Source: Paracoccus pantotrophus | GTDB taxonomy: Bacteria; Pseudomonadota; Alphaproteobacteria; Rhodobacterales; Rhodobacteraceae | NCBI RefSeq assembly: GCF_008824185.1 | Contig: NZ_CP044426.1 | Location: forward strand, 1,496,501 to 1,560,500 | DNA: 64,000 nucleotides | Reading direction: 5' to 3' | Shown here: positions 1 through 10,499 of the stretch, piece by piece | Layout of the letters: every line of letters begins with the position of its first letter | How positions within the stretch are numbered: position 1 is the first letter of the stretch | The notes under the pieces: model-generated | Databases searched by the model: none | The model's input: only the letters and a program-made list of their open reading frames with translations | What the model was told of the DNA's origin: nothing | Program-made: the position numbers and the translations under genes

Positions 1-796
<796 letters not shown>

Positions 797-800
<4 letters not shown>

Positions 801-1605
801 GGTGGTCGCTGATCCTGGGCGCGCTGCTTTCCGGGCTGGCGCTGGTCGCGGCGCTGGTCTCGTTCCTCTGGACGCCGGCGGACGTGACGCAGCTTGCCAT
901 CGCGCAGAAGCTGCTGCCGCCCTCGGGCCAGCATTGGCTGGGCACCGACCATTTCGGCCGCGACATGCTGTCGATGATCATGGTCGGCGCGCGCACCTCG
1001 ATCGCGGTGGCGCTGGTGGCGGTAGGGATCGGCATGGGCCTGGGCGTGCCGCTGGGTCTGCTGGCCGCGGCACGCAGCGGCGGCTGGATCGACGAGGCGG
1101 TCATGCGCGGCAACGACCTGGTCTTTGCCTTCCCGAGCCTGGTCATCGCCATCCTGATCACCGCGGCGCTGGGGCCTTCGGCGCTGAACGCGATCATCGC
1201 CATCGGCATCTTCAACATCCCGGTCTTTGCCCGCGTCACCCGCGGCGCGGCGCTGCCGATCTGGACGCTGGACTATATCCGCGCCGCGCAGGTCGCGGGC
1301 AAGGGCGCAAGCCGGATCAGCGTCCAGCACATCCTGCCCAATATCGCCAACCTGCTGATCGTGCAGGGCACCATCCAGTTCAGCCTGGGCATCCTGGCCG
1401 AGGCGGGCCTTTCCTATGTCGGCCTTGGCGCGCAGCCACCCACGCCCAGCTGGGGCCGGATGCTGGCCGAGGCGCAGACCATGGTGGCGCTGGCCCCGCA
1501 TGTCGCCATCATCCCCGGCCTTGCCATCGTCGTCACCGTGCTGGGGCTGAACCTCTTGGGCGACGGCTTGCGCGACGCGCTGGACCCCAGATTGCGCAGG
1601 TCGCC

Positions 1606-1609
<4 letters not shown>
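797..1609 (+). CDS. ABC transporter permease, DppC/OppC type
   Basis: Second permease of the importer, 270 residues. It has an N-terminal helix (residues 1-25), then the periplasmic stretch HWLGTDHFGRDMLSMI that is a hallmark of DppC proteins, then five helices. The coupling loop lies near LDYIRAAQVAGKGAS, and the protein ends in LDPRLRRSP. The start at 797 is the ATG of an ATGA overlap with the upstream permease. The stop at 1609 overlaps the ATG of the ATPase gene in the same way. Coupling of all three reading frames suggests one transcript and equal production of the subunits. The family assignment is firm; the peptide, nickel or other substrate is not known. Confidence 0.93.
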
Positions 1610-3228
<1,619 letters not shown>

Positions 3229-3528
3229 CTGCTGCGGGCTTGCTCCCGGCAAAGGCCCCGCCGCCGGCCGCGGGAATCGCCCGGCTTCCACAGGTAAGCC
3301 CGCCTTCTGTCCCTGGTGGGCGGCAGCCTTCCGACCAGGCCCGAATCACCGCTTCCCGACCTGCCCCCGACCCGGCCCGGCACAACCGCACGCCCGATCC
3401 CGTGGCAACCGCGCCCGGCCAGGGATGGCGCCCAAGCCTGAACCCCGGCCAACCCGCGCGGAACGCAGTGACGACGACATTGGATTTCCATGACAATCCG
3501 CGAAGGATCAGGCGAGCGGCCCGAATGA

Positions 3529-3560
3529 CAACAGGCCCCGCGCAGCCGCAGGGCCTGTTG
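3529..3560. terminator. Hairpin between convergent genes
   Basis: A perfect 10-bp stem, CAACAGGCCC (3529-3538) with GGGCCTGTTG (3551-3560), closes a 12-base loop. It lies between the double ATPase gene and mcl1, which converge. There is no T-run on either side, so it may be a weak bidirectional terminator or an mRNA 3'-end stabiliser. The rest of the 391-bp gap (3229-3619) holds no credible reading frame. Confidence 0.45.
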
Positions 3561-3619
3561 CTCCTCCCCTGTCATGGCGGCCAGCCTCCCCGCGTAGCCG
3601 CCCAGGTATCCCTTGCCGA

Positions 3620-4576
3620 TCAGGCGTCGATCAATTCTGCCTGACGCACGATCACTTGTGCCTGACGGATGGACGCGATGTCAACCAGTCTACCCTTGTA
3701 TACCGTCGCGCCGGCGCCGGTCCGCTTGGCCTCCTCCATCGCGGCCAGGATCTCGCGCGCCTCGGTCACCGCCTTTTCGCTGGGCGAGAACACCTCGTTG
3801 GCCAGCGCCACCTGCTTGGGATGGATCGCCCATTTCCCGACCATGCCCAGCGTGGCCGAGCGGCGGGCCTGCGCCCGGAAGCCCTCGTCATCGCTGAAAT
3901 CGCCGAAGGGGCCGTCCACCGGCAGCACGCCATGGGTGCGGCAGGCGGCGACGATGGCGGTCTGCGCCCAATGCCAGGGGTCGGACCAGTATTTCGCCCC
4001 CTCGTGCAGCATGTAGTAGTTTTCCTGGGTGCCGCCGATGCCGGTGGTGGCCATGCCCATGCTGGCGGCGAAATCCGCCGCGCCCAGGCTCATCGCCTGC
4101 AGGCGGGGCGAGGATGCCGCGATCTCCTCGACATGGGCGATGCCGGCAGCGGATTCGATGATGACCTCCAGCCCGATGCGCTTTTGCCGGCCCTTGGCCG
4201 CCTCGATGGCGGTGACCAGCGCGTCCACGGCATAAATGTCGGCGGCATTGCCGACCTTGGGGATCATGATCAGGTCCAGCCGCTCGCCGGCCTGTTCCAG
4301 CAGGTCCACCACGTCGCGGTACCACCAGGGCGTGTCCAGCCCGTTGATGCGGACCGACAGGGTCTTGCTTCCCCAGTCGATGTCGCCGATGGCCTGGATC
4401 ACGTTCCTGCGTGCCTGCGCCTTGTCGTCGGGCGCGACCGAATCCTCCAGGTCCAGGTTGATGACATCGGCGGCCGAACCGGCCATCTTTTCGAACAGCG
4501 CCTCGCGCGAACCGGGGCCGAAAAGCTGGCAGCGGTTCAGGCGGGCGGGCGCAGCGGGTTGCGTGCGGAAGGACAT
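3620..4576 (-). CDS. mcl1: L-malyl-CoA / beta-methylmalyl-CoA lyase
   Basis: CitE/HpcH-HpaI-type lyase, 318 residues, that cleaves malyl-CoA to acetyl-CoA and glyoxylate and acts on beta-methylmalyl-CoA. It works in glyoxylate assimilation and the ethylmalonyl-CoA pathway. Runs closely resembling Rhodobacter Mcl1 are visible from the N-terminus (MSFRTQPAAPARLNRCQLFG) through INLDLEDSVAPDDKAQAR, RINGLDTPW, IMIPKVG, EVIIESAAGIAHVEEIAAS, SLGAADFAASMGM and GMVGKWAIHPKQVALANEV. The frame stays open a further 59 codons upstream, but the ATG at 4576 matches the family start and has GAAAGG about 8 bases before it. It is divergent from the D-amino-acid transaminase gene, with a promoter in the 166-bp gap. 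Confidence 0.95.
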   Translation of the reverse strand: MSFRTQPAAPARLNRCQLFGPGSREALFEKMAGSAADVINLDLEDSVAPDDKAQARRNVIQAIGDIDWGSKTLSVRINGLDTPWWYRDVVDLLEQAGERLDLIMIPKVGNAADIYAVDALVTAIEAAKGRQKRIGLEVIIESAAGIAHVEEIAASSPRLQAMSLGAADFAASMGMATTGIGGTQENYYMLHEGAKYWSDPWHWAQTAIVAACRTHGVLPVDGPFGDFSDDEGFRAQARRSATLGMVGKWAIHPKQVALANEVFSPSEKAVTEAREILAAMEEAKRTGAGATVYKGRLVDIASIRQAQVIVRQAELIDA

Positions 4577-4612
4577 GGCTTGCCTTTCAAGTAAGGATGT
4601 TTCAAGCGGCGC

Positions 4613-4660
4613 TGCAAAACTGATAGATAATTGCTGCGACTGCATCAAGCTGATTTTGCA
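4613..4660 (-). promoter_or_regulatory. mcl1 promoter bracketed by an inverted repeat
   Basis: Read on the minus strand, -35 TTGATG (4643-4648) and -10 TATCAG (4620-4625) are 17 bp apart, giving a leader of about 37 bases. On the plus strand TGCAAAA (4613-4619) and TTTTGCA (4654-4660) form inverted half-sites immediately outside the -10 and the -35, with centres 41 bp apart. This arrangement suggests an operator pair around the promoter. The regulator is unknown; a RamB-like carbon-assimilation regulator is only a guess. Confidence 0.45.
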
Positions 4661-4742
4661 TCTGCGAAAACCCGCGCATCTTGACGCCCTGCCGCTTTCG
4701 GCGCAGGACCGCGCTAGCAGGCCCTGGGACAGGAGAAACGAC

Positions 4743-5603
4743 ATGACCCGCACCGTCTATCTGAATGGCGACTATCTGCCGGAAGCCGAAGCCAAGGTGT
4801 CGATCTTCGACCGCGGCTTCGTGATGGGCGACGGCGTCTACGAGGTGACCAGCGTGCTGGATGGCAGGCTGCTGGACTTTGCCGGCCACATGCGGCGGCT
4901 GACCCGTTCGCTGGCCGAACTCGGCATGGGCAATCCGCTGACCGACGACGAATGGCTTCACGCGCATCGCCAGCTGGTGACGCTGAACGACGTGACCGAG
5001 GGCATGGTCTATCTGCAAGTGACCCGCGGCAATCCCGGCGACCGCGACTTCGCCTATCCGCCCGAGGATACGCCGCAGACCGTGGTCATGTTCACCCAGT
5101 CCAAGCCCGGCCTGGCCGACAATCCGCAGGCAAAGACCGGCATCCGGGTGATCTCGATCCCCGACCTGCGCTGGCACCGGCGCGACATCAAGACGGTGCA
5201 GCTGCTTTACCCCTCGATGGCCAAGATGGAGGCCAAGCATCGCGGCGTCGACGATGCCTGGTTCACCGAGGACGGCTTCGTGACCGAAGGCACCTCGAAC
5301 AACACCTATATCGTCAAGGACGGCAGGATCGTGACCCGCCCGCTGTCCAACGACATCCTGCACGGCATCACCCGCGCCTCGCTCTTGCGCTATGCCGCCG
5401 AGGCGCAGATGCAGATCGAGGAACGCCCCTTCACCATCGCCGAGGCGCAGGCCGCGGACGAGGCCTTCCTCACCTCGGCCTCGGCCTTCGTGATGCCGGT
5501 GGTCGAGGTCGACGGCGTGGCGCTGGGCAGCGGCCGCCCCGGCCCGGTGGCGACCCGCCTGCGCGAAATCTATCTCGAGGAGTCGCGCAAGTCGGCTGTC
5601 TGA
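4743..5603 (+). CDS. dat: D-amino-acid transaminase (class IV, PLP)
   Basis: Cytoplasmic PLP enzyme, 286 residues, of the fold-IV group that includes D-alanine transaminase. It interconverts D-amino acids and 2-oxo acids, for example D-alanine and D-glutamate for peptidoglycan. The N-terminus VYLNGDYLPEAEAKVSIFDR and FVMGDGVYEV follow Bacillus DAAT. The PLP lysine is Lys150 in RDIKTVQLL, and the cofactor-binding segment is VTEGTSNNTYIV. The ATG at 4743 follows GGAGAAACGAC. A branched-chain aminotransferase is the main alternative, but the RDIK context favours DAAT. It is divergent from mcl1 and convergent with aapP. Confidence 0.88.
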   Translation: MTRTVYLNGDYLPEAEAKVSIFDRGFVMGDGVYEVTSVLDGRLLDFAGHMRRLTRSLAELGMGNPLTDDEWLHAHRQLVTLNDVTEGMVYLQVTRGNPGDRDFAYPPEDTPQTVVMFTQSKPGLADNPQAKTGIRVISIPDLRWHRRDIKTVQLLYPSMAKMEAKHRGVDDAWFTEDGFVTEGTSNNTYIVKDGRIVTRPLSNDILHGITRASLLRYAAEAQMQIEERPFTIAEAQAADEAFLTSASAFVMPVVEVDGVALGSGRPGPVATRLREIYLEESRKSAV

Positions 5604-5632
5604 CCGGCCCCCGCCTGCGCATTCTTCCTTGG

Positions 5633-5696
5633 AGAAATATCCCGCAGGGGGAGTCCGCCGCGCCCGCGGCGGACGGGGGACGCGAAGTCCCCCTGC
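5633..5696. repeat. GC-rich intergenic repeat with nested hairpins (copy A)
   Basis: Between the convergent genes dat and aapP. It starts with GAAATATCCCGC and continues into a perfect 9-bp stem, GTCCGCCGC (5653-5661) with GCGGCGGAC (5666-5674). A second stem follows, GGGGGAC (5675-5681) with GTCCCCC (5687-5693), and the outer arms GCAGGGGG and CCCCCTGC can also pair. The same head sequence recurs next to both tuf genes and, degenerate, near 55622-55684. A role as a bidirectional terminator is likely. Confidence 0.55.
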
Positions 5697-5713
5697 TGCG
5701 GCGGTGCCGCCGC

Positions 5714-6487
5714 TCAGTGCCCCAGGATCTGGGACAGGAACAGCTTGGTGCGCTCCGAGCGGGGATTGTTGAAGAACTCCCTGGGCGTGTTCTGCTCGAC
5801 GATCTGGCCCTGGTCCATGAAGATCACCCGATGCGCCACCGCCTGGGCAAAGCCCATCTCGTGGGTGACGCAGAGCATGGTCATGCCGTCCTCGGCCAGC
5901 TCGATCATCGTGTCCAAGACCTCCTTGATCATCTCGGGATCCAGCGCCGAGGTCGGCTCGTCGAACAGCATGATCCGCGGCCGCATGCACAGCGCCCGCG
6001 CGATCGCCACCCGCTGTTGCTGGCCGCCCGACAGCTGGCCGGGATATTTATGCGCCTGTTCGGGGATTTTGACCTTGGTCAGGAAATGCATGGCCGTCTC
6101 CTCGGCCTCGCGCTTGGGGATCTTGCGCACCCAGATCGGCGCCAGGGTGCAGTTCTCCAGGATGGTCAGATGCGGGAACAGGTTGAAATGCTGAAACACC
6201 ATCCCGACCTCGGAACGCACCTTGTCGATGTTCTTCAGGTCGTGGGTCAGCTCGGTCCCGTCGACGATGATCTTGCCGGCCTGGTGTTCCTCCAGCCGGT
6301 TGATGCAGCGGATCAGCGTGGATTTGCCCGAACCCGAAGGCCCGGCGATCACGATACGCTCGCCGCGACTGACGACCAGGTCGATGTCGCGCAGCACGTG
6401 GAAGGTGCCGTACCATTTGTTCAGCTTGACGATCTCGATGGCGGCCTCGTCGCCTGCGGCGGGGATCGCGGTGGTTTGCCTGGTCAT
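5714..6487 (-). CDS. aapP: General L-amino-acid ABC transporter, ATPase subunit
   Basis: Cytoplasmic ATPase, 257 residues, of the AapJQMP/BztABCD importer for glutamate, glutamine, aspartate and other L-amino acids. Walker A is GPSGSGKST (about residue 50), the Q-loop is VFQHFNLFPHLT, the signature is LSGGQQQRVAIARAL, Walker B is IMLFDEPTSALDPE and the switch histidine is in VTHEMGFA. These are the motifs of the GlnQ/AapP group. It is the last gene of the operon; 10 bases separate it from aapM. It converges on dat across repeat copy A. Confidence 0.95.
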   Translation of the reverse strand: MTRQTTAIPAAGDEAAIEIVKLNKWYGTFHVLRDIDLVVSRGERIVIAGPSGSGKSTLIRCINRLEEHQAGKIIVDGTELTHDLKNIDKVRSEVGMVFQHFNLFPHLTILENCTLAPIWVRKIPKREAEETAMHFLTKVKIPEQAHKYPGQLSGGQQQRVAIARALCMRPRIMLFDEPTSALDPEMIKEVLDTMIELAEDGMTMLCVTHEMGFAQAVAHRVIFMDQGQIVEQNTPREFFNNPRSERTKLFLSQILGH

Positions 6488-6497
6488 GAACGCCTCC

Positions 6498-7952
6498 TCA
6501 GCGGTGGTCGCGCTTCAGCCGGCGTTCCAGATACATGGAATAGCGCGACATGCCGAAGCAGAGGATGAAGAAGATCGCGCCGACGAAGATATAGGGCTCC
6601 CAATAGGCGCCTTTCCATTCAAAGCTTGCGCGGATGGTGTCGGCCATGGCCTTCAAGGGGTCGAACAGCCCGACGAAGACGACCAGCGTGGTGTCCTTGA
6701 ACATGCCGATGAAGGTCGAGACGATGCCGGGGATCGAGATCTTCAGCGCCTGCGGCAGCACGATCAGCCGCTGCGCCTTCCAGTAGTCCAGCCCCAGCGC
6801 ATCGGCTGCCTCGTACTGGCCCTTGGGCAGCGCGGCCAGCCCGCCGCGGATCACCTCGGCCATATAGGCGGCGGCGAACAGCGTCACCATGATGATGACC
6901 CGCAGGATGATGTCGAAATTCGTGCCCGGCGGCAGGAAATAGTTCAGCAGCAGCGAGGCCACGAACAAGAGCGTGATCAGCGGCACGCCGCGGATGAACT
7001 CGATGAACATCACCGCCAACAGCTTGATCACCGGCAGGTCCGAGCGCCGCGCCAAGGCCAGGATCACCCCCAGCGGCAAGGACAGCGCGATGCCGGCGAC
7101 GCCGATGGTGATCGACAGCACGAAGCCGCCGAACTGGTCCGAGGAGACCGGCCGCAGCCGCAACGGCAGAACCCCCGCCAGCATCGAGGCCAGCGGCCCG
7201 GCCAAGAGCAGCCACCAGGCCACCGCCGCCACCACCGCCAGCGCAAAGGCCAGCAACCCGAACCGCGCCGCCAGCAGCCGCCAGACCACGAAGCCCAGGC
7301 CGAAGCCGGCCAGCACCATCGCCTCGCTCCACAGCGATCCGCCCCAGAGCAGCCAGACGGCGATGAAGGGATAGACCAGGCTGGCCAGCAGCGACCATTG
7401 CGGGCGCGTCTCGATCAGCGCGGCCCAGGCCAGCATCAGCACGGCCATTCCCATCAGCGCCGCCATGGGGGCGCCCAGCACCATGGCGATGACGAAGGTC
7501 AGCACCATCGACAGGCCCAGCACGATGCGCCGCGCCCTGGCGCTTTCGGAAAACAGCACCGGCGCCAGCGCCAGGAACAGCAGACCGAAAGCCAGCACCG
7601 GACGCCAGTACAGCGCCTGCGGATAGAAGCCGAACATGAACTGGTTCCAGCGATGCTTGATCAGGGCGAAACAGGCGCCGGTGGCGCCCTGCCCCCAGGT
7701 CTCGGCGATGACCTGGCGGCATTCGGCCATGCTGCCGGCGTTCCAGACCGAATGCGACAACCAGGGACCGACGGTGCTGACCACCAGCCAGACGATGCCC
7801 AGCCCGACAAAGGTCAGCGCGATGTTCAGCGGCCCCGAGAACAGGTTCTCGCGCAGCCATTTGATCGCGCCGGATTCGGCCAGAGGCGGCGGCTCGGGCG
7901 GCAGCATTGTCTCGCGGACATAGGCGACGGTTTCGGAATGCGTGTCGCTCAT
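6498..7952 (-). CDS. aapM: General L-amino-acid ABC transporter permease AapM/BztC
   Basis: Inner-membrane permease, 484 residues. It is longer than simple HisM-type permeases because AapM/BztC proteins carry extra N-terminal helices. A first helix is at about residues 35-55, a hydrophobic block follows to about 260, then comes the BPD-type permease domain. The EAA loop region EAADALGLDYWKAQRLIVLP and the end KRDHR are typical. The stop is 10 bases before aapP, and its ATG lies one base beyond the stop of aapQ. It pairs with AapQ to form the membrane channel. Confidence 0.93.
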   Translation of the reverse strand: MSDTHSETVAYVRETMLPPEPPPLAESGAIKWLRENLFSGPLNIALTFVGLGIVWLVVSTVGPWLSHSVWNAGSMAECRQVIAETWGQGATGACFALIKHRWNQFMFGFYPQALYWRPVLAFGLLFLALAPVLFSESARARRIVLGLSMVLTFVIAMVLGAPMAALMGMAVLMLAWAALIETRPQWSLLASLVYPFIAVWLLWGGSLWSEAMVLAGFGLGFVVWRLLAARFGLLAFALAVVAAVAWWLLLAGPLASMLAGVLPLRLRPVSSDQFGGFVLSITIGVAGIALSLPLGVILALARRSDLPVIKLLAVMFIEFIRGVPLITLLFVASLLLNYFLPPGTNFDIILRVIIMVTLFAAAYMAEVIRGGLAALPKGQYEAADALGLDYWKAQRLIVLPQALKISIPGIVSTFIGMFKDTTLVVFVGLFDPLKAMADTIRASFEWKGAYWEPYIFVGAIFFILCFGMSRYSMYLERRLKRDHR

Positions 7953-7953
7953 C

Positions 7954-9207
7954 TCACCGCTCCTTCAGCTTGACGCGGGCGTTGAAGACATTCATCCCGG
8001 CCGAGATGATCAGGCTGAGCGCCAGATAGATGCCCATCATCAGCACCATGCATTCCATCTCGCGCCCGGTCTGGTTCAGCGTGGTGCCGCCCAGCGTGCC
8101 GCGCAGGTCCATGTAGCCGACCGCGATGGCCAGCGAGCTGTTCTTGGTCAGGTTCAGGTATTGCGAGATCAGCGGCGGCACGATCACCCGCAGCGCCTGC
8201 GGCAGCACCACCAGCGACATGGTGCGGCGCGGCCGCAGGCCCAGGGCAAAGGCCGCCTCGGTCTGGCCGCGGCTGACGGCCAGGATGCCGGCGCGCACGA
8301 TCTCGGCGATGAAGGCGCCGGTATAAAGCGTCAGCGCCAGCCACAGCACCACGAAGGCGTTGTCGAGGTTGATGCCATCGGCGAAGTTGAAGCCGCGCAG
8401 CACCGGCGGGATCAGGTGCAGGCCGAAATACCAGGTCAGAAACAGCACCGGCACGGCGAACATCGCCAGGCTGATCCACCAGGTCCGCGGCCGCTTGCCG
8501 GTCTGGTCCTGCACCCGTTGCGCCCAGCGCCGCAGCAGCCGCCAGCTGGTCCAGGCCGCGGCGATGACCACGACATAGGCGATCAGCGCCCAGCTGATCC
8601 CCTCGCGCCCCAGCGAGATGGTGCCGGGCGGGTTGGTCATGCCGATCGAGGGGATGGCGGTATAGCGGTTGGTCGGCGCGATCATGTCGAACAGGATCAT
8701 CTCCGCGGCCGGGTTCTCGCCCCGATAGGCATTGGGCGGCGGCATGACCTCGGTGAAGATCGCAAGGCAGACCAGGATCCACAGCAACAGGGGAATGTTG
8801 CGGAAGATCTCGACATAGACCGTCATCAGCCGCGCGATCAGCCAGTTCGAGGACAGCCGCAGCACGCCCACGATCACCCCCAGGATCGTCGCCGCGATAC
8901 AGCCCATGATCGAGACCAGCAGCGTGTTCAGCAGCCCGATCACCGTGGCGCGCAGATGGGTGTCGTCGGAATTGTACGGGATCAGCTGCTGCGGAATGTC
9001 GTATCCGGCGCGCCGGAACAGGAAATCGAAGCTGAGCGTCTTGCCCATGGCGGACAGGTTGCGCAGCGTGTTGTCGATCAGCCAACTCGCCGCCAGCATC
9101 ACCAGGATGAAGACGATGGCTTGCAGGGTCAGCGAGCGATAGCGCCGATCATAGATCAGCATCGACAACCGGAACGGCGGATTGTCCGCCCCCGTATAGG
9201 TGACCAT
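7954..9207 (-). CDS. aapQ: General L-amino-acid ABC transporter permease AapQ/BztB
   Basis: Inner-membrane permease, 417 residues, partner of AapM. A helix at about residues 28-50 precedes a long periplasmic loop containing YDIPQQLIPYNSDDTHLRAT. The permease domain in the C-terminal half has the coupling region RGQTEAAFALGLRPRRTMSLV. A single base separates its stop from the aapM start, implying translational coupling. Upstream, a 113-bp gap with a very stable hairpin separates it from aapJ, a common way for ABC operons to make more binding protein than permease. Confidence 0.93.
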   Translation of the reverse strand: MVTYTGADNPPFRLSMLIYDRRYRSLTLQAIVFILVMLAASWLIDNTLRNLSAMGKTLSFDFLFRRAGYDIPQQLIPYNSDDTHLRATVIGLLNTLLVSIMGCIAATILGVIVGVLRLSSNWLIARLMTVYVEIFRNIPLLLWILVCLAIFTEVMPPPNAYRGENPAAEMILFDMIAPTNRYTAIPSIGMTNPPGTISLGREGISWALIAYVVVIAAAWTSWRLLRRWAQRVQDQTGKRPRTWWISLAMFAVPVLFLTWYFGLHLIPPVLRGFNFADGINLDNAFVVLWLALTLYTGAFIAEIVRAGILAVSRGQTEAAFALGLRPRRTMSLVVLPQALRVIVPPLISQYLNLTKNSSLAIAVGYMDLRGTLGGTTLNQTGREMECMVLMMGIYLALSLIISAGMNVFNARVKLKER

Positions 9208-9274
9208 GTATTAACCCCCTGTATCCGGCTTGAATGACGGGCCTTCGGCCTCTGGCTTGCCGGCTTTCGTTCGG

Positions 9275-9306
9275 GGGCGCGCGGGGGCATGCACCCCCGC
9301 GCGCCC
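9275..9306 (-). terminator. Very stable hairpin in the aapJ-aapQ gap
   Basis: A perfect 13-bp stem of only G and C pairs, left arm 9275-9287 and right arm 9294-9306, closes the 6-base loop CATGCA. It lies 14 bases past the aapJ stop. There is no T-tract behind it, so partial attenuation or protection of the aapJ mRNA 3' end is more likely than full termination. It could explain a higher level of binding protein than of membrane subunits. Confidence 0.6.
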
Positions 9307-9320
9307 TTGTTCAGATGCGA

Positions 9321-10346
9321 TTACCGGAAGGGCATCGCATACATCAGGCCGCCCTGGGTCCATTGCGCGTTCAGCCCGCGCGCCAGCCCGATGGGGGTCT
9401 GCTCGCCGATGGTGGCGGCAAAGATCTCGCCATAGTTGCCGCCGGCCTTGATGGCGCGCTTGGCCCATTCGGCGTCCAGCCCGATCATCTTGCCCAGCTC
9501 GTCGGTGGTTCCCAGCAGGCGCTGGACCTCGGGGTTGTTCGAGCTTTTCGCCAGTTCGTCGATATTGGCCGAGGTGACGCCGTATTCCTCGGCCGCGATC
9601 AGCGCGTAGAGCGTCCAGCGCGTGATGTCGCCCCAGTTGTTATCGCCATGGCGCACCGCCGGGCCCAGCGGCTCCTTCGAGATGATCTCGGGCAGGATGA
9701 TGTGGTTTTCCGGGTCGGCGAAGCTGGCGCGGGTCGCGGCCAGGCCCGAGGCGTCGGTCGTATAGGCATCGCAGGCGCCGGCCATGTATTGCTGTTCGCC
9801 CTCGGCATTGCTGTCGATGTTGACCGGCTGGTAATCCATGTTGTTGGCCTTGAAGTAATCGGCCAGGTTCAGTTCGGTCGTGGTGCCGGTCTGGATGCAG
9901 ATCGTGGCGCCGTTCAGCTCCTTGGCCGAGCTGACGCCCAGATCCTTGCGGACCATGAAGCCTTGGCCATCGTAATAGTTCACGCCGATGAAATCCAGCT
10001 TGAGGTCGGTATCGCGCTGGAAGGTCCAGGTGGAGTTGCGGGCCAGCAGGTCCACCTCGCCCGAGGAAAGCGCCGTGAAGCGGGTCTGGCCGGTGGTCGG
10101 CACGTATTTCACCTTGGTCGCGTCGCCCAGCACCGCCGCAGCCACGGCCTTGCAGAAGGCAACGTCGAAGCCCGACCAGTTGCCGCTCGCGTCAGGGGCG
10201 GCAAAGCCGATCAGGCCGGTGTTCACCCCACAGTTCAGCACGCCGCGGGCCTTGACCTCCTTCAGCGTGTCACCCTCTGCGGCCAAAGCACCCGAGGCCG
10301 CCAGCGCGACCGCCGTCACAGAGCCGAAGAATACAGATTTCTTCAT
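9321..10346 (-). CDS. aapJ: General L-amino-acid ABC transporter, periplasmic binding protein
   Basis: Periplasmic solute-binding protein, 341 residues. The signal peptide is residues 1-22 (MKKSVFFGSVTAVALAASGA then LA), with cleavage expected before AEGD. The mature part starts with TLKEVKARGVLNCGVNTGL and has GNWSGFDVAFCKAVAAAVLG and YDGQGFMVRKDLG, matching AapJ/BztA. The frame is open 28 codons further upstream, but only the ATG at 10346 gives a signal peptide, and it follows GTGGGGAAATCA. It is the first gene of the aapJQMP operon. Confidence 0.95.
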   Translation of the reverse strand: MKKSVFFGSVTAVALAASGALAAEGDTLKEVKARGVLNCGVNTGLIGFAAPDASGNWSGFDVAFCKAVAAAVLGDATKVKYVPTTGQTRFTALSSGEVDLLARNSTWTFQRDTDLKLDFIGVNYYDGQGFMVRKDLGVSSAKELNGATICIQTGTTTELNLADYFKANNMDYQPVNIDSNAEGEQQYMAGACDAYTTDASGLAATRASFADPENHIILPEIISKEPLGPAVRHGDNNWGDITRWTLYALIAAEEYGVTSANIDELAKSSNNPEVQRLLGTTDELGKMIGLDAEWAKRAIKAGGNYGEIFAATIGEQTPIGLARGLNAQWTQGGLMYAMPFR

Positions 10347-10449
10347 TGATTTCCCCACTGTTGTTCCGGGTCTCGCCCAAGGATGCACCATCTGAAGGGC
10401 CGTTGGCGAGCCCGTTTGAGCAAGGGGCATTCGTCACCCCCATAAGCGG

Positions 10450-10478
10450 CATTGTGCCGATGGCGGCGGGTGCGTCAA
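10450..10478 (-). promoter_or_regulatory. Candidate aapJQMP promoter
   Basis: On the minus strand, -35 TTGACG (10473-10478) and -10 ACAATG (10450-10455) are 17 bp apart. Transcription would begin near 10444, giving a leader of about 100 bases before the aapJ ATG. The -10 is a weak match. No clear sigma-54 site was seen in the gap. Confidence 0.4.
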
Positions 10479-10499
10479 GAAAGAACCAAAACGCGCCCC

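Noticed and set aside
4680..4742. TTGACG upstream of the D-amino-acid transaminase gene as a promoter
   Set aside because: At 16-18 bp downstream there is no -10-like hexamer; the GCTAGC further on is about 26 bp away.
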